From Brachyspira hyodysenteriae ATCC 27164 (lineage in GTDB: Bacteria; Spirochaetota; Brachyspiria; Brachyspirales; Brachyspiraceae): DNA of 64,000 bases. The DNA is taken from positions 1,612,001 through 1,676,000 of the forward strand of contig NZ_CP015910.2 of NCBI RefSeq assembly GCF_001676785.2, given 5' to 3'. Numbering within the stretch: position 1 is the first letter of the stretch; each line of letters starts with the position of its first letter. Under the pieces are notes generated by a model that was not told the origin of the DNA, did no database searches, and saw nothing but the letters and a program-made list of their open reading frames with translations. Position numbers and translations under genes: made by a program. This document shows, piece after piece, positions 1-9,953 of the stretch.

Positions 1-390
1 TAATCCAGTTAAACTATGCACAAAATTATATGCTGCTATAAAAAACGGTATCTGTATTAAAAGCCCTAATGTACCTCGAAAAGCATATATTGTTTTATAA
101 CCATTTATTCTCTGACAGGTTCTTATTAATAAATATCTCTGATCTCCTTTATATACAGCCTTAATATTATCTATCATAGGCTTCATTTTATCTTGAATAG
201 CTCTTTCTTTAGTCTGCCAAGATTCTGCTATGTTATATAAAGGCAGAGATAAAAAATTGATACATAAACTGAGTAAAAATAAACTAATACCGCTGCTTGA
301 TCTAAATTCATTATTAAACAAGTAGTATAATATTTCTATTATGAATTCTATAGGATATATTGTAATATTATAAAGCATATCAAAAAACAT
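1..390 (-). CDS. YidC-like / alkaline-phosphatase fusion protein, copy C (partial, cut by window edge)
   Basis: Reading in from position 390 on the minus strand gives 130 codons that run off the window. The N-terminus starts MFFDMLYNITIYPIEFIIEI and aligns almost residue for residue with the first 130 residues of the two paralogues starting at 9953 and 13393, including LSLPLYNIAESWQ, the KMKPMIDNIKAVYKGDQRYL cytoplasmic stretch and the LGLLIQIPF membrane segment of YidC/Oxa1-type domains. The phosphatase half seen in the paralogues would lie outside the window and is not shown here. A weak GAGAG precedes the ATG, and the repeat-bearing leader of copies A and B is absent. It is the last gene on this strand after licCA-eutH. 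The paralogy is certain; the function of the full protein is not. Confidence 0.8.
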   Translation of the reverse strand, partial: MFFDMLYNITIYPIEFIIEILYYLFNNEFRSSSGISLFLLSLCINFLSLPLYNIAESWQTKERAIQDKMKPMIDNIKAVYKGDQRYLLIRTCQRINGYKTIYAFRGTLGLLIQIPFFIAAYNFVHSLTGL

Positions 391-514
391 AAAGATACTC
401 TCAATAAATTAATTTATTAAACTTTATAATATTTCCTATATTGGATAAAAATATCATAAAAAAAATTATTAAATTTTGAATGCGGTTATTATTAATCATA
501 TATTTCTTCTTTAA

Positions 515-1639
515 TCAATTATCATTTTTTAGAACCATTTTAGATACAAAATAAGCTACAATTATAGCTGTTATACCTCCTACCAATTTTGCTACTATCA
601 TAGGAAATATCATATTTCTATATTCTCCTCCAGCGTAACCTGCAGTAAATCCTAAATGATCTCCAAATGTAAAAGCAGCACTAACGGCAAAAGCACAATT
701 TATAATTTTTGCCTGATTATTCATATCTTTCATTATATTAAACATAGGTATATTATTAGCAAGAGTTGCAACCAAACCAGCCGCACCTATATCATTCATA
801 CCTAATTTTTTACCAACAGCTTCCAAAGGTTTTGATGCCACTTTAGTAAGTACAAATACAAGCGGAAAAGCACCTGCCAAAACAAAAGCTATACTTGCAA
901 CTGTAGTTACAGCATCAGATATAGGAGACATTGTAACTGTTTTATTATCTATAGTAAATTTTATTATTTGAATTCCTGTTAATGCTTCTATCACAGCAAG
1001 AACTAAACCTATAGTAATTAATATAACTAAAAATTTAGAAAACAAATCAAATATTTTTATTAGAATATCTCTTATAAATATTAATCCTAAAGCAAGAAAT
1101 ATTGATACTATAATTATTGGTATAAGATTTTTTATTAAAAATATGATTCCATACCCTGCAGCAAGTCCGCCAACAAAAGCACCTATAGGTATAGTAATCA
1201 TACCAGAGGCTATTCCTAAAGCTAAATATTTATGATCTTCTTTATTAATAATACCAATAGCAACAGGTATACTAAAAACTATAGTAGGTCCCATCATAGC
1301 TCCAACTATAAAAGCTGAAAATTTTCCGGCATTTATATCCTGAGCAAACTCTAATGCTAAAGGAGCACCGCCCATATCATTAGCAAGTATTGTTGTTGCA
1401 AACATTGAAGGGTCTGCACCTAAAGCAGTATATATTGGAATGATAATCGGTTTTAATAATGCTGCTATTACAGGAGCAAGACATATAATACCAATCATAG
1501 ATAAAGCCAAAGCTCCCATAGCATTGAACCCAGCTTCAAACTGTTCTCCAAGGCCAAATTTATTGCCAATAATTTTATCTATAGCTCCAATGACCATAAA
1601 TATAATCATCAAATATAGTATTATTTCATTTATACTCAT
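515..1639 (-). CDS. eutH: EutH-type ethanolamine permease
   Basis: The 374-residue polytopic membrane protein begins MSINEIILYLMIIFMVIGAID and carries the hallmark EutH stretches FEAGFNAMGALALSMIGI, LANDMGGAPLALE, MMGPTIVFSIPVAIGII and KYLALGIASGMITIPIG. It is slightly shorter than enterobacterial EutH (about 400 aa). EutH carries ethanolamine across the inner membrane. No ethanolamine ammonia-lyase or microcompartment gene lies nearby. Instead the gene starts 22 nt after the licC-licA fusion and is probably cotranscribed with it, with GGATA about 6 nt before the ATG. This context suggests ethanolamine uptake for CDP activation and glycan decoration rather than catabolism, which is inference. 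The family call is strong. Confidence 0.9.
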   Translation of the reverse strand: MSINEIILYLMIIFMVIGAIDKIIGNKFGLGEQFEAGFNAMGALALSMIGIICLAPVIAALLKPIIIPIYTALGADPSMFATTILANDMGGAPLALEFAQDINAGKFSAFIVGAMMGPTIVFSIPVAIGIINKEDHKYLALGIASGMITIPIGAFVGGLAAGYGIIFLIKNLIPIIIVSIFLALGLIFIRDILIKIFDLFSKFLVILITIGLVLAVIEALTGIQIIKFTIDNKTVTMSPISDAVTTVASIAFVLAGAFPLVFVLTKVASKPLEAVGKKLGMNDIGAAGLVATLANNIPMFNIMKDMNNQAKIINCAFAVSAAFTFGDHLGFTAGYAGGEYRNMIFPMIVAKLVGGITAIIVAYFVSKMVLKNDN

Positions 1640-1661
1640 AATTATATCCTATAAATTCAGT

Positions 1662-3119
1662 TTAATTAAAATGAAAATAGGATAAATTTTTATGAAGTCC
1701 GGATATATGATATCTCATATACTCATAAGATTTATTCATAATTCCCCATAAAGACCATATATAATTATGTATAATTTGTGCTTTTCTCACTCTAGTATCA
1801 TCTAAACCATTATATGATTTTAATAATTTAAGACGTCTTTCATCATCAATATCAGATTCACATACAAAACTAGCTATATCTAAATAATTAGAAGTAAAAC
1901 CAGAATATTCAAAATCTATTATCTTTACATCATTTCCATTATACAATATATTGCCAAATAATAAATCTAAATGACATAATACCTTTTCATCTTTATCTAA
2001 TTCTTTTGCTGCTTTATGAATAAATTCTTTTTCTTTTTCTGTAACCAAACTTATAGGTACTAATTCTTCATATTTTTTTATTTTATTAAACATAAGTAAT
2101 GGTACAAATCCAGGATTATCCTTTAATTTAATTTGATGCAGCTGTTCTAATCTTTTCATAAAAAGAGATAAAAACTTTTCATCTATATCATCAAATTCTA
2201 AATCTTTATATCCATCTAAATAATTAGTTATTTTAATATCATAATCAAAGAACATACTTTTAGGAGCAATATCTTCAGAAACTAATGACATAATATGTTT
2301 TTCTGCTGGTCTGTCAATAAACTTTTCTGTACCTAATCCAGGAATCCTTATTACTTTTTTATCACCATTAAAAGTTATTTTATAATTATAATTAGTAAGT
2401 CCTTTTAATCTAATCGCTTCACCATTATCAGAACATTGTTTAGCGATATCTTCAAAAGTTAATGTATTAGTCATGATTGCATCTTTGAAAGAATCAACTT
2501 CTGTTACAATATCTTCTGCCTCACTGATATAAAAGTCTATTCTATTCAATGCTCTAAAAACAGCATATTCCCAATATTCATCATCTGTACAATTATCAAG
2601 TTCTTCTTTTATAGTATCAACATATTTACCAGCAAAATAGGCAATTCCTGTCTCACCATATCTTCCGCTAGTAGCATCTTTAATAATCTTTATAAGCTTT
2701 TTTTCTTCATCAACAATATATTCCCAAACTATAACATTATTAATTTCTTGTGATAAGAATTGACATTCATTAGGTTTTATATATTCAAAAAAAGATTTTT
2801 TTATATATAAATCTCCATTCATTATTATGGTACCATTAGTAATTTCATCTTTTACCAATTTTAATGAAGCACTGCTATTTTTAGAAGCAAAATCTGTAGA
2901 TACTACCTTTTTAAACCCAAGCTTTTTTTGTAAAGGATCAAATAATTCATGTTTATAGCCTGTAACAACAGTAATATCATCTACACCGCCTTCTCTAAGT
3001 ATATCGATAGCATTTTCTAATATAGTTTTTCCATGTATCTCTAATAATGGCTTAGGTTTTACTAAAGTCATAGGCAAAAGTCTTGTGCCTCTACCGGCTG
3101 CAAGTATTATAGCTTTCAT
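1662..3119 (-). CDS. licC-licA (fusion): Bifunctional nucleotidyltransferase (LicC-like) - choline/ethanolamine kinase (LicA-like)
   Basis: This 485-residue protein has two domains. Residues 1 to about 230 are a sugar-phosphate-type nucleotidyltransferase with KAIILAAGRGTRLLP, KPKPLLEIHGK and MNGDLYI, as in CTP:phosphocholine cytidylyltransferase LicC. Residues from about 250 to the end are a choline/ethanolamine-type kinase with the HxDxxxxN catalytic loop (CHLDLLFGNIL) and the metal-binding IIDFEYSG. In Haemophilus and Streptococcus these activities are separate proteins; the fusion would make CDP-choline or CDP-ethanolamine in two linked steps. AAGGA lies about 9 nt before the ATG, and a good promoter (TTGATA, 17 nt, TATAAT) sits at 3153-3181. 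eutH follows in the same operon. Which amino alcohol is used cannot be read from the sequence, but the EutH partner favours ethanolamine. Confidence 0.88.
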   Translation of the reverse strand: MKAIILAAGRGTRLLPMTLVKPKPLLEIHGKTILENAIDILREGGVDDITVVTGYKHELFDPLQKKLGFKKVVSTDFASKNSSASLKLVKDEITNGTIIMNGDLYIKKSFFEYIKPNECQFLSQEINNVIVWEYIVDEEKKLIKIIKDATSGRYGETGIAYFAGKYVDTIKEELDNCTDDEYWEYAVFRALNRIDFYISEAEDIVTEVDSFKDAIMTNTLTFEDIAKQCSDNGEAIRLKGLTNYNYKITFNGDKKVIRIPGLGTEKFIDRPAEKHIMSLVSEDIAPKSMFFDYDIKITNYLDGYKDLEFDDIDEKFLSLFMKRLEQLHQIKLKDNPGFVPLLMFNKIKKYEELVPISLVTEKEKEFIHKAAKELDKDEKVLCHLDLLFGNILYNGNDVKIIDFEYSGFTSNYLDIASFVCESDIDDERRLKLLKSYNGLDDTRVRKAQIIHNYIWSLWGIMNKSYEYMRYHISGLHKNLSYFHFN

Positions 3120-3152
3120 AAAATATTTTCCTTAATAATGAAAATTTTTCAT

Positions 3153-3181
3153 ATTATATCAAAAATCAATTATATTATCAA
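3153..3181 (-). promoter_or_regulatory. Sigma-70-type promoter of licCA-eutH
   Basis: On the minus strand TTGATA (3176-3181) and TATAAT (3153-3158) are 17 nt apart, about 34 nt before the licCA start codon. AT-rich DNA yields chance matches, but both boxes are near consensus. The divergent region 3182-3352 shows nothing else I can name. Confidence 0.5.
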
Positions 3182-3352
3182 ATAATTTTATATTATTTTT
3201 TATAAAAAATACGTATATATATAATAATTTTATAATATTCTGTACTTTTTAATTATTTAGTAATATTATGAATAAAATTCAAAATATAATTATTTATTCC
3301 AAGAAAAATTATCTATTAAAATTTATATTAGTTCATTTAATATAAATTATAA

Positions 3353-3380
3353 TTGACAAAAATAAAATTAAATATATACT
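3353..3380 (+). promoter_or_regulatory. Sigma-70-type promoter of the MFS gene
   Basis: TTGACA (3353-3358) and TATACT (3375-3380) are separated by 16 nt, predicting transcription from about 3387. This leaves a leader of about 78 nt before the TTG at 3465, with AGG 9 nt before that TTG. Confidence 0.55.
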
Positions 3381-3479
3381 TCAAAACTGTATAAAAAATA
3401 TTTATACATACTGCACTAACATTAATTAAATTTTCACTGAAAATAATTTTATAGGTAAATCAAATTGAAAAATATAAAT

Positions 3480-3490
3480 AAAAAAAAAAA
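3480..3490 (+). repeat. Poly(A) run of 11 in the probable start region of the MFS gene
   Basis: Eleven consecutive A residues separate TTG-AAA-AAT-ATA-AAT (from 3465) from the frame used by the MFS protein. With 11 A the TTG-initiated frame stops at 3495-3497 after 10 codons. With 12 A (or 9) it would read MKNINKKKKWITFSILVLG straight into the transporter. It is either a slippage switch or a length error in the sequence. Confidence 0.6.
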
Positions 3491-3508
3491 TGGATAACAT
3501 TTTCTATA

Positions 3509-4735
3509 TTGGTATTAGGAGCAGGAACATTCACTAAAGCTGCCTATTTAAAAGATGGTTTTTATGTTCCTATGCAGGAATATATGAATGTAACACACAC
3601 ACAAATTGGTTTAGCTATGTCAATATATGGTATAGTACAAGCATTTGGAAACTCATTATCAATTTACATATCAGATAGGTTTTCAAAAAAAATTCTAGTT
3701 CCATTCGGTCTTATTGGGGTTTCATTAACAGGTTTTTATCTAGCTACATTTCCAAATTATATTGGAATTTTAATAGCTTGGGGATTATTTTCTTTATTCG
3801 CTGAAGTTATATCTTGGCCTGTAATATTAAAATCTATTAGATTATTAGGAAGAGATAATGAACAGGGAAGACTATTCAGTTTTTTAGAACTTGGAAGAGG
3901 TATTGTAGATGTTTCTGTTGCTTTCATTGGTCTTAGAATATTTATATTATTAGGTTCAAATGCTTTAGCATTAAGAAGTACAATCATATTTTTTTCAATA
4001 ACTGTTATGATAGCTGGAATTTTATCATATTTTTTACTTGAAAATGATTCAATCAAACTAGAAGATGAACATGGTAATAAAATTTCCAAAGATAGAGTCG
4101 TATTAAATGGAATTATAAAAGTATTAAAAAATAAAGAAATATGGCTTGTTTCTTTAACTATATTCTCTGTATATTCCGTGTACTGCGGTATAACATACTT
4201 CATACCATTTTTAAAAGATATATATGGGGTACCATTAAAATTTCTAGGAATTTATGGAATTATTAATCAATATGGATTAAAAATAATAGGAAGTCCAACT
4301 GGAGGAATATGTTCTGATAGAATATTTAAATCACCAACTAGATATATTAGAATCGCATTTATATTGTCAGCAATAACAATTATAACATTCATACTATTAC
4401 CGCATGAACATATGAACAAATATTTTTATCTAGGTATGATATTAACATTAAGCTATGGAATAATTATATTTTCTATGAGAGCCATATATTTTGCCCCAAT
4501 AAATGAAATAAAAGTTCCCAAAGAAATAACAGGTACTGCTATGTCTGTAGCATGTATGATAGGATATTTTCCTAGAAGCTTTATTTACACTTTATATGGA
4601 TATATATTGGATAACAATAACAGTATAAAAGGCTATAATATTATATTTTTTATAATGGCATGCTTTTCAATACTAGGAATATTAATATCAACTATTTTAC
4701 TAAGAAAAATAAAAAAGCTAAATCATAATAACTAA
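3509..4735 (+). CDS. Major facilitator superfamily transporter (start region out of frame)
   Basis: The protein has about 12 hydrophobic segments and an MFS-type loop between TM2 and TM3 (SDRFSKKILVP). The continuous frame opens at a TTG (3509) with no ribosome-binding site. The in-frame codons before it (KKKWITFSIL) look like native N-terminus, and a TTG at 3465 with a spaced AGG sits in another frame across a run of 11 A. The complete protein is therefore probably about 424 residues from 3465 and needs one more A. The substrate is unknown. It lies between the licCA-eutH operon and a second LicC-like gene, which suggests import or export connected with amino-alcohol decoration. A palindrome at 4736-4764 follows. 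Family call good; the present expression state is uncertain. Confidence 0.8.
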   Translation: MVLGAGTFTKAAYLKDGFYVPMQEYMNVTHTQIGLAMSIYGIVQAFGNSLSIYISDRFSKKILVPFGLIGVSLTGFYLATFPNYIGILIAWGLFSLFAEVISWPVILKSIRLLGRDNEQGRLFSFLELGRGIVDVSVAFIGLRIFILLGSNALALRSTIIFFSITVMIAGILSYFLLENDSIKLEDEHGNKISKDRVVLNGIIKVLKNKEIWLVSLTIFSVYSVYCGITYFIPFLKDIYGVPLKFLGIYGIINQYGLKIIGSPTGGICSDRIFKSPTRYIRIAFILSAITIITFILLPHEHMNKYFYLGMILTLSYGIIIFSMRAIYFAPINEIKVPKEITGTAMSVACMIGYFPRSFIYTLYGYILDNNNSIKGYNIIFFIMACFSILGILISTILLRKIKKLNHNN

Positions 4736-4764
4736 AAATTATAATTACACATTCATTATAATTT
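4736..4764. terminator. Hairpin between convergent MFS and licC2 genes
   Basis: A 10-bp perfect stem, AAATTATAAT (4736-4745) with ATTATAATTT (4755-4764) and a 9-nt loop, starts just after the MFS stop codon and lies 12 nt beyond the end of the converging gene. It is all A/T apart from the loop, so it would be a weak terminator. Confidence 0.4.
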
Positions 4765-4775
4765 ATGAAATAATT

Positions 4776-5510
4776 TTAATATTTCAATACTTCACTTAAT
4801 TTATTTAATAAATCATCATCATTATCACATGCATTAATAATATCTTCTCTTGTCATTAATCCTTCTAATATAGCATCTTTTGCTGAATCTATTTCAACTA
4901 TAAAATTAGGTATTTTAGTTAAATATAAAGGATAATCATCAATTAAACTATAAACTATATCTTCCCAAAATTCTTCATCTTTTGCAAATGGTAACCTTTC
5001 TGATACTGCTTTAGCCATATCACCTACTAAATACATCATTCCTGTATCACCATATCCAGAAGTAGATTTCTTAATAACTTTAATAATTCTGTCGTCTGAA
5101 TCTCTTGATATATATCCATCTTCTTCACCTTTTACTATCTGTTTAGATATTATTTGAGAAACATTTGGTTTTATATATTTAAAAATATTTTCTTTTATAT
5201 AAATATCTGCATTAATAATTAAAGAATCATCAAGAATATCCCTTACTAAATTAAGTGAACTACTGCTATTTTTTTTATCGTACACATTAGATACTACTTT
5301 TTTCAAATTATATTTATCTACATAATAATCAAATGATTCATTCATATATCCTGTAACTATTGTAATATCATATATATTATTAGAATGTAAAAATGCTATA
5401 TTTTTTTCTAGAAGAGCCTCACCATTAACTTTAAATAATGGTTTTGGTTTTTTTAAAGTAAAAGGATATAATCTAGTTCCTTTTCCAGCTGCAAGTATTA
5501 TAGCTTTCAT
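4776..5510 (-). CDS. LicC-like nucleotidyltransferase
   Basis: A single-domain nucleotidyltransferase of 244 residues starting MKAIILAAGKGTRLYPFTLK, with KPKPLFKVNGE, SLIINADIYI and VEIDSAKDAI. It is homologous along its length to the N-terminal half of the LicC-LicA fusion (shared KNSSSSLNLV and STSGYGDTGM type stretches). I place the start at 5510 because AAAGGA lies about 10 nt upstream; a GTG at 5531 would add seven residues but has no ribosome-binding site. By family it activates a phosphorylated alcohol or sugar with CTP or another NTP. It starts 27 nt after the glycerophosphotransferase-family gene and is probably cotranscribed with it, so it may supply that enzyme's CDP substrate. The substrate is not determinable from sequence. 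Confidence 0.85.
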   Translation of the reverse strand: MKAIILAAGKGTRLYPFTLKKPKPLFKVNGEALLEKNIAFLHSNNIYDITIVTGYMNESFDYYVDKYNLKKVVSNVYDKKNSSSSLNLVRDILDDSLIINADIYIKENIFKYIKPNVSQIISKQIVKGEEDGYISRDSDDRIIKVIKKSTSGYGDTGMMYLVGDMAKAVSERLPFAKDEEFWEDIVYSLIDDYPLYLTKIPNFIVEIDSAKDAILEGLMTREDIINACDNDDDLLNKLSEVLKY

Positions 5511-5537
5511 AAATATAAATTCCTTTAACACAAATTA

Positions 5538-6818
5538 TTAATTTAATTCCTCAAGCATTTTACTTAAAACTAAAGCTCCATTTTTAGCGGCCTCACCTCT
5601 GCATTTGTAAGCTTCATCCTTTGCCTTCAAAATATTATCTTTTAATGAAGTATTATTTATGGTATCATTTACTATATTTGATATATTAACAAAATTATTC
5701 TCATCTAAAGAAACTGTTATTTTAGGTAAAGTTTTTAATGTCCATGATTCTTCTTTTAATTCAACAGCATCATAACCTCTTTTATCAAAAGTAAAACTAG
5801 GTATTATAGTAGGTTTCTCAAAAAGAAAAGCATAATCTAATATTACTCCTGAAAAATCAGATATCATAACATCAGCCCTTGATAATGAATAAATATTATC
5901 TCTATTAAAATCCCATTCTATATTAGAGTTATCCTTATATTTATTTTTTAATCTTTCAAGCATATCTTTTTCTACTATACTAGATTGAGGATGAGGACGT
6001 ATAATAACATAATATCCGTTTTCTAAAATAGGATCTATTACTTTTTCTCCAAATCTTGTAAGAAGTCCATTCATACCCCAAGAAGGAGCTATTAAAACAG
6101 TTTTTTTATTTTCTACTTTAGTAATAGACTTTAAAGCTTCTTCTTTCTTTTTATTAAGTTCATCTAAATAAGGACTTCCTATAATTTCTAATTCTTTTAC
6201 TTTGGTTCCTCTAGTTTCTTCTAGTTCTCTTATATCAGCTATCTGATTTTCTCCGCTTAATAATGCAGCATCAAAAAAATCTAAAGAATATAAACAATAC
6301 ATAGCAGCTTCATTTGGGGCATGAAATATATGCACATACTTCTTTACACCTTTAGAGCGTTTTAATTGAAACACATCCAAATTAGGAGTTGTCATTAAAC
6401 AAATATCTGCTTCTATAAAATTCAACTTAGCATAAGCCATATTGCCAACACCAATAAACTCTGTATGAAGTAAATCATTCTTTATTTCAAATATAGGATC
6501 ATCTTCACTTGAACTATAGTATATTACAGGTATTTCTAATTTTATTAACTCTTCTATAATAGGCTTAAATACATTACAATATCTTTTATCTTCACCATAA
6601 ATTATTATTCTAGCCTTTTTAGAAGCTTCTGTATCTATGGATTTATTTTTAGAAAATGACATAGTTTTTAATTTTATCAAAAGAGCTTTGGATAAAAAGA
6701 AAAGTGTTCCTATTATTCCAAAAAGTGCTGAAAAAAGTAAACTTCCTGTACCAGGATCTATATATCCGAATACATTACTTTGTAATAATATAAATAATGC
6801 AAATATTGTAATTAACAT
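5538..6818 (-). CDS. CDP-glycerol glycerophosphotransferase family protein (TagB/TagF-like)
   Basis: The 426-residue protein has an N-terminal hydrophobic segment, a YIDPGTGSLL motif at about residue 19 followed by a second membrane segment, and a soluble GT-B-like domain. This domain carries VLIAPSWG, the VIIRPHPQS histidine-proline motif and VMISDFSGVILDYAFL, as in the Glyphos_transf family that transfers glycerol- or ribitol-phosphate from CDP-alcohols onto a glycan in Gram-positive wall teichoic acid synthesis. In an organism without such a wall it more likely adds a phospho-alcohol to a lipooligosaccharide or a capsule-like polymer. The licC-like gene follows in the same operon and copy B of the YidC-phosphatase gene lies upstream on the same strand. 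Family call good, acceptor unknown. Confidence 0.8.
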   Translation of the reverse strand: MLITIFALFILLQSNVFGYIDPGTGSLLFSALFGIIGTLFFLSKALLIKLKTMSFSKNKSIDTEASKKARIIIYGEDKRYCNVFKPIIEELIKLEIPVIYYSSSEDDPIFEIKNDLLHTEFIGVGNMAYAKLNFIEADICLMTTPNLDVFQLKRSKGVKKYVHIFHAPNEAAMYCLYSLDFFDAALLSGENQIADIRELEETRGTKVKELEIIGSPYLDELNKKKEEALKSITKVENKKTVLIAPSWGMNGLLTRFGEKVIDPILENGYYVIIRPHPQSSIVEKDMLERLKNKYKDNSNIEWDFNRDNIYSLSRADVMISDFSGVILDYAFLFEKPTIIPSFTFDKRGYDAVELKEESWTLKTLPKITVSLDENNFVNISNIVNDTINNTSLKDNILKAKDEAYKCRGEAAKNGALVLSKMLEELN

Positions 6819-6953
6819 GTTTATTCCTAAAATTTACTATTAATATACCATAAATTATATAATACTTTAATACAAAAATCAAACTACTATATATTTTATA
6901 TAACTATTAACTTATAATCTTTTATATAAAAAATAATAATTTTATAATATACA

Positions 6954-9953
6954 TTAATATGAATCAAATATAAATTCAACCTCTTTAACAATATCTTTAT
7001 CCTCTAGATCTGTTACAAATTTTTTCCAATTATTAGTGTCAAATATATTATCTTTAACATGATAAAATTTTCTAAAAGAAAACATATTTGAATATTGTAA
7101 CCCTCCTGCCATTCTTTAGAAAATATAATATAAGCTCCATTAGTTTTGTAATCATTAGTTATGATTTTATTATTGAATGGATTTCTAATATTATGTATAT
7201 GTTTTGTTACTAAATACGGCACATCAGCAACTGTTGAAAAATTAGTATCTATAATTAATTCACCCCTAGAATTAAAATCTTTATATATTAATAAAGCATT
7301 AAATAAATTAATAGTTAATTTATAATCATCATTAATGTCATAATTATTAAGTCCATAGAGAGGAAATCCATGATCAGAAACAACTATTATTTTTGTATTA
7401 TCATATAAATTATTATCTTTTAAATAATTTATAAAATCAACTATAACATTCATAGAAGCAATATTAACATAATAATGTCTAACAGAATTATCATCTTTAT
7501 ATAAAAATATATCATCATCATTAACTTTAGAAGCTGATATTCCAGGCAAATAATTTACATTAAAATAAGATGGAAAATGAGTTGCCATATTATGTAATAT
7601 ATTATAATAATTTACATCATCATGAATTTTTACTAATTTTTTGGTATATGATAAAAGTGTATAATAATAAATACTAGAATTAATAAAACTATTTACATTA
7701 AAATTGAACCATTTTTTATCATCATAAAATACGTATCTTAAATTAATTGGAAGCATTCTAAATATTGAAAATCTTATGGATACTTTTTTTAAATATAATT
7801 TGCTGTTTTTCTTCTCTATTTTTATATGATTCAATATTCTTTTCAACATGATAATCATTATAGGATGATATATTACTATAATTTTGAAATATACTTAAAT
7901 CTGGTATATCCGAAAAATTAGCATATGCAGGATCCAATATTGAAGATTTATATCCATAATTTCCCAATACTAATGGTATCATTAATAAAGATTCATTATG
8001 CTTTTCTTTTATTATATAATTACCATTTGTACTCATTTCATATGGTAAATAATCATATCCACAATATATAGAACCTATTCCTAAAGTTGTACTACAAAAA
8101 GAAACATTATTTTTATAAAATACAAAACCATCAAATTTAGTTTTAAATTCGGGGTATTTATTAATTGCATCATACCAATAAGATGAAACTGCTCTATCTA
8201 ATATAAAGACAAAAATATTTTCACCATTCTTAGACAAATTAAACATTTTATTATCATCTATATTATTATTAACATTTATTTTTTCTAATTGTAGCTGTTC
8301 TGTTATTATTCCTCTAATATTAAATACAGACACAGAAAATAAAGCTAATAATATAATAAAATAAATATTAATAAAAAACATAAGTCTTTTTTTCACAATA
8401 GATAATGTAAATAATAAAATTACAGATAATATTAATATTATATTAAATATTATTTGATTAGTAGATGCTTTTAATAATTCAGTATTATCAAATATAAAAT
8501 CCGCATCAATATTTACATAATTACCTGTCATAATAAATGTATTAATTAATACTATCCCAGAAATAAAAATTATAATTAAAGTTAAATAAGATTTAATTTT
8601 ATCTGAAAATAATAAATATATAAATAAAGGGTAAAATAAAAATAATCCTATACTTATTGATAACGTATTTATAATTAAATAATATGGCTGCATAAATTCT
8701 TTAGGGGAATCATATATTAACGATGTAATTATAAATAATCCTGATAATATAGTGATAACTAAACATGAAACAATAATTAATTTATTTCTATATTTTATAA
8801 AAGAATATTCTATATCCTCAGTTTTTAAAATAAATTTATAAATAATTTTAATGTTAATTATAAAAAAAAGTAATAATAATATAATATAAATATTAATTGA
8901 ATAAGATTTAATACTTAAACTATAAATTATCTCTATATTTTCATCAATATTCTCTATATTTTTATTTAATTCAACAATTGCAAATTTTGTATTAGCCCCT
9001 GTAATTTCTATATTATCTATATATTTTGAAAGCTTGTTAGTATTTATTTTTAAATCAAATATATCACTACTTCTAAATATATTACTATAATACATTACTT
9101 TGGCAATATATTTAGTATTAATAGAATCTTCAGAATTAGGTTTAAATTCAGATAAATATCCCTTTCTCTCTATCTTAGATAAAACAATAAGTAATACAAA
9201 CAATACTGTAACAATAATAAAAAATATATTATAAGCCTTTAATAATTTATATCTATTTCTTACAAATATTTCATATAATTTAAACTCTATTATTATATTT
9301 TTTATAAAAGAAAATAAACAATTTATAGTCCAATAAAACAAAAGTCCTGATGGAGAATTATAAAGAAGCAATAAAAATATTAATGATACTACATATAAAG
9401 GTAAACTCTCTTTGAACTTTAATTTTCTAGAATAAACAAAACCAGCTAATAAACTAAATAAAGTCATTAAAAATGGAAGCAGATTAATACTTATATTACC
9501 AATATGAATTAAGGCATCTGGCTTAGATAAATCTTTGATAAATAAAAAACTCTGACCGCTTAATCCTGATAAACTATGTACAAAATTATATGCCGCCATA
9601 AAAAATGGTATCTGTATCAAAAGTCCTAAAGTACCACGAAAAGCATATATTGTTTTGTATCCATTGATTCTTTGACAAGTACGTATTAATAAATAACGTT
9701 GATCTCCTTTATATACAGCCTTTATATTATCTATCATTGGCTTCATCTTATCCTGAATGGCTCTTTCCTTAGCCTGCCAAGATTCTGCTATATTATATAA
9801 TGGAAGCGATAAAAAATTTATACATAAACTGAGTAAAAATAAACTTACTCCATAACTTGATTTAAATTCTACACTGAATAAATAAAATAATATTTCTATA
9901 ATAAATTCTATTGGATATATTATAATATTATAAATAATATCAAAAAAGATCAT
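6954..9953 (-). pseudogene. YidC-like / alkaline-phosphatase fusion, copy B, with two frameshifts
   Basis: Residues 1-220 form a YidC/Oxa1-like domain (LGLLIQIPFFMAAYNFVHS, FLFIKDLSKPDALI, SPSGLLFYWTIN). Further membrane segments follow, then an alkaline-phosphatase/sulfatase-superfamily domain (ENIFVFILDRA, later IIVVSDHG). Frame one (from 9953) stops at 7758. The phosphatase domain continues in another frame to 7013, and the tail homologous to the intact copy (FYHVKDNIFD) lies in a third frame ending at TAA 6954-6956. Removing one A from the A7 run (7784-7790, T in the plus strand) and adding one G to GGG near 7103 would restore about 1000 codons, matching the 997 of copy A. It may be a decayed paralogue, a slippage-controlled gene or sequence error. 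The N-terminal 850 bp are nearly identical to copy A. Confidence 0.8.
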
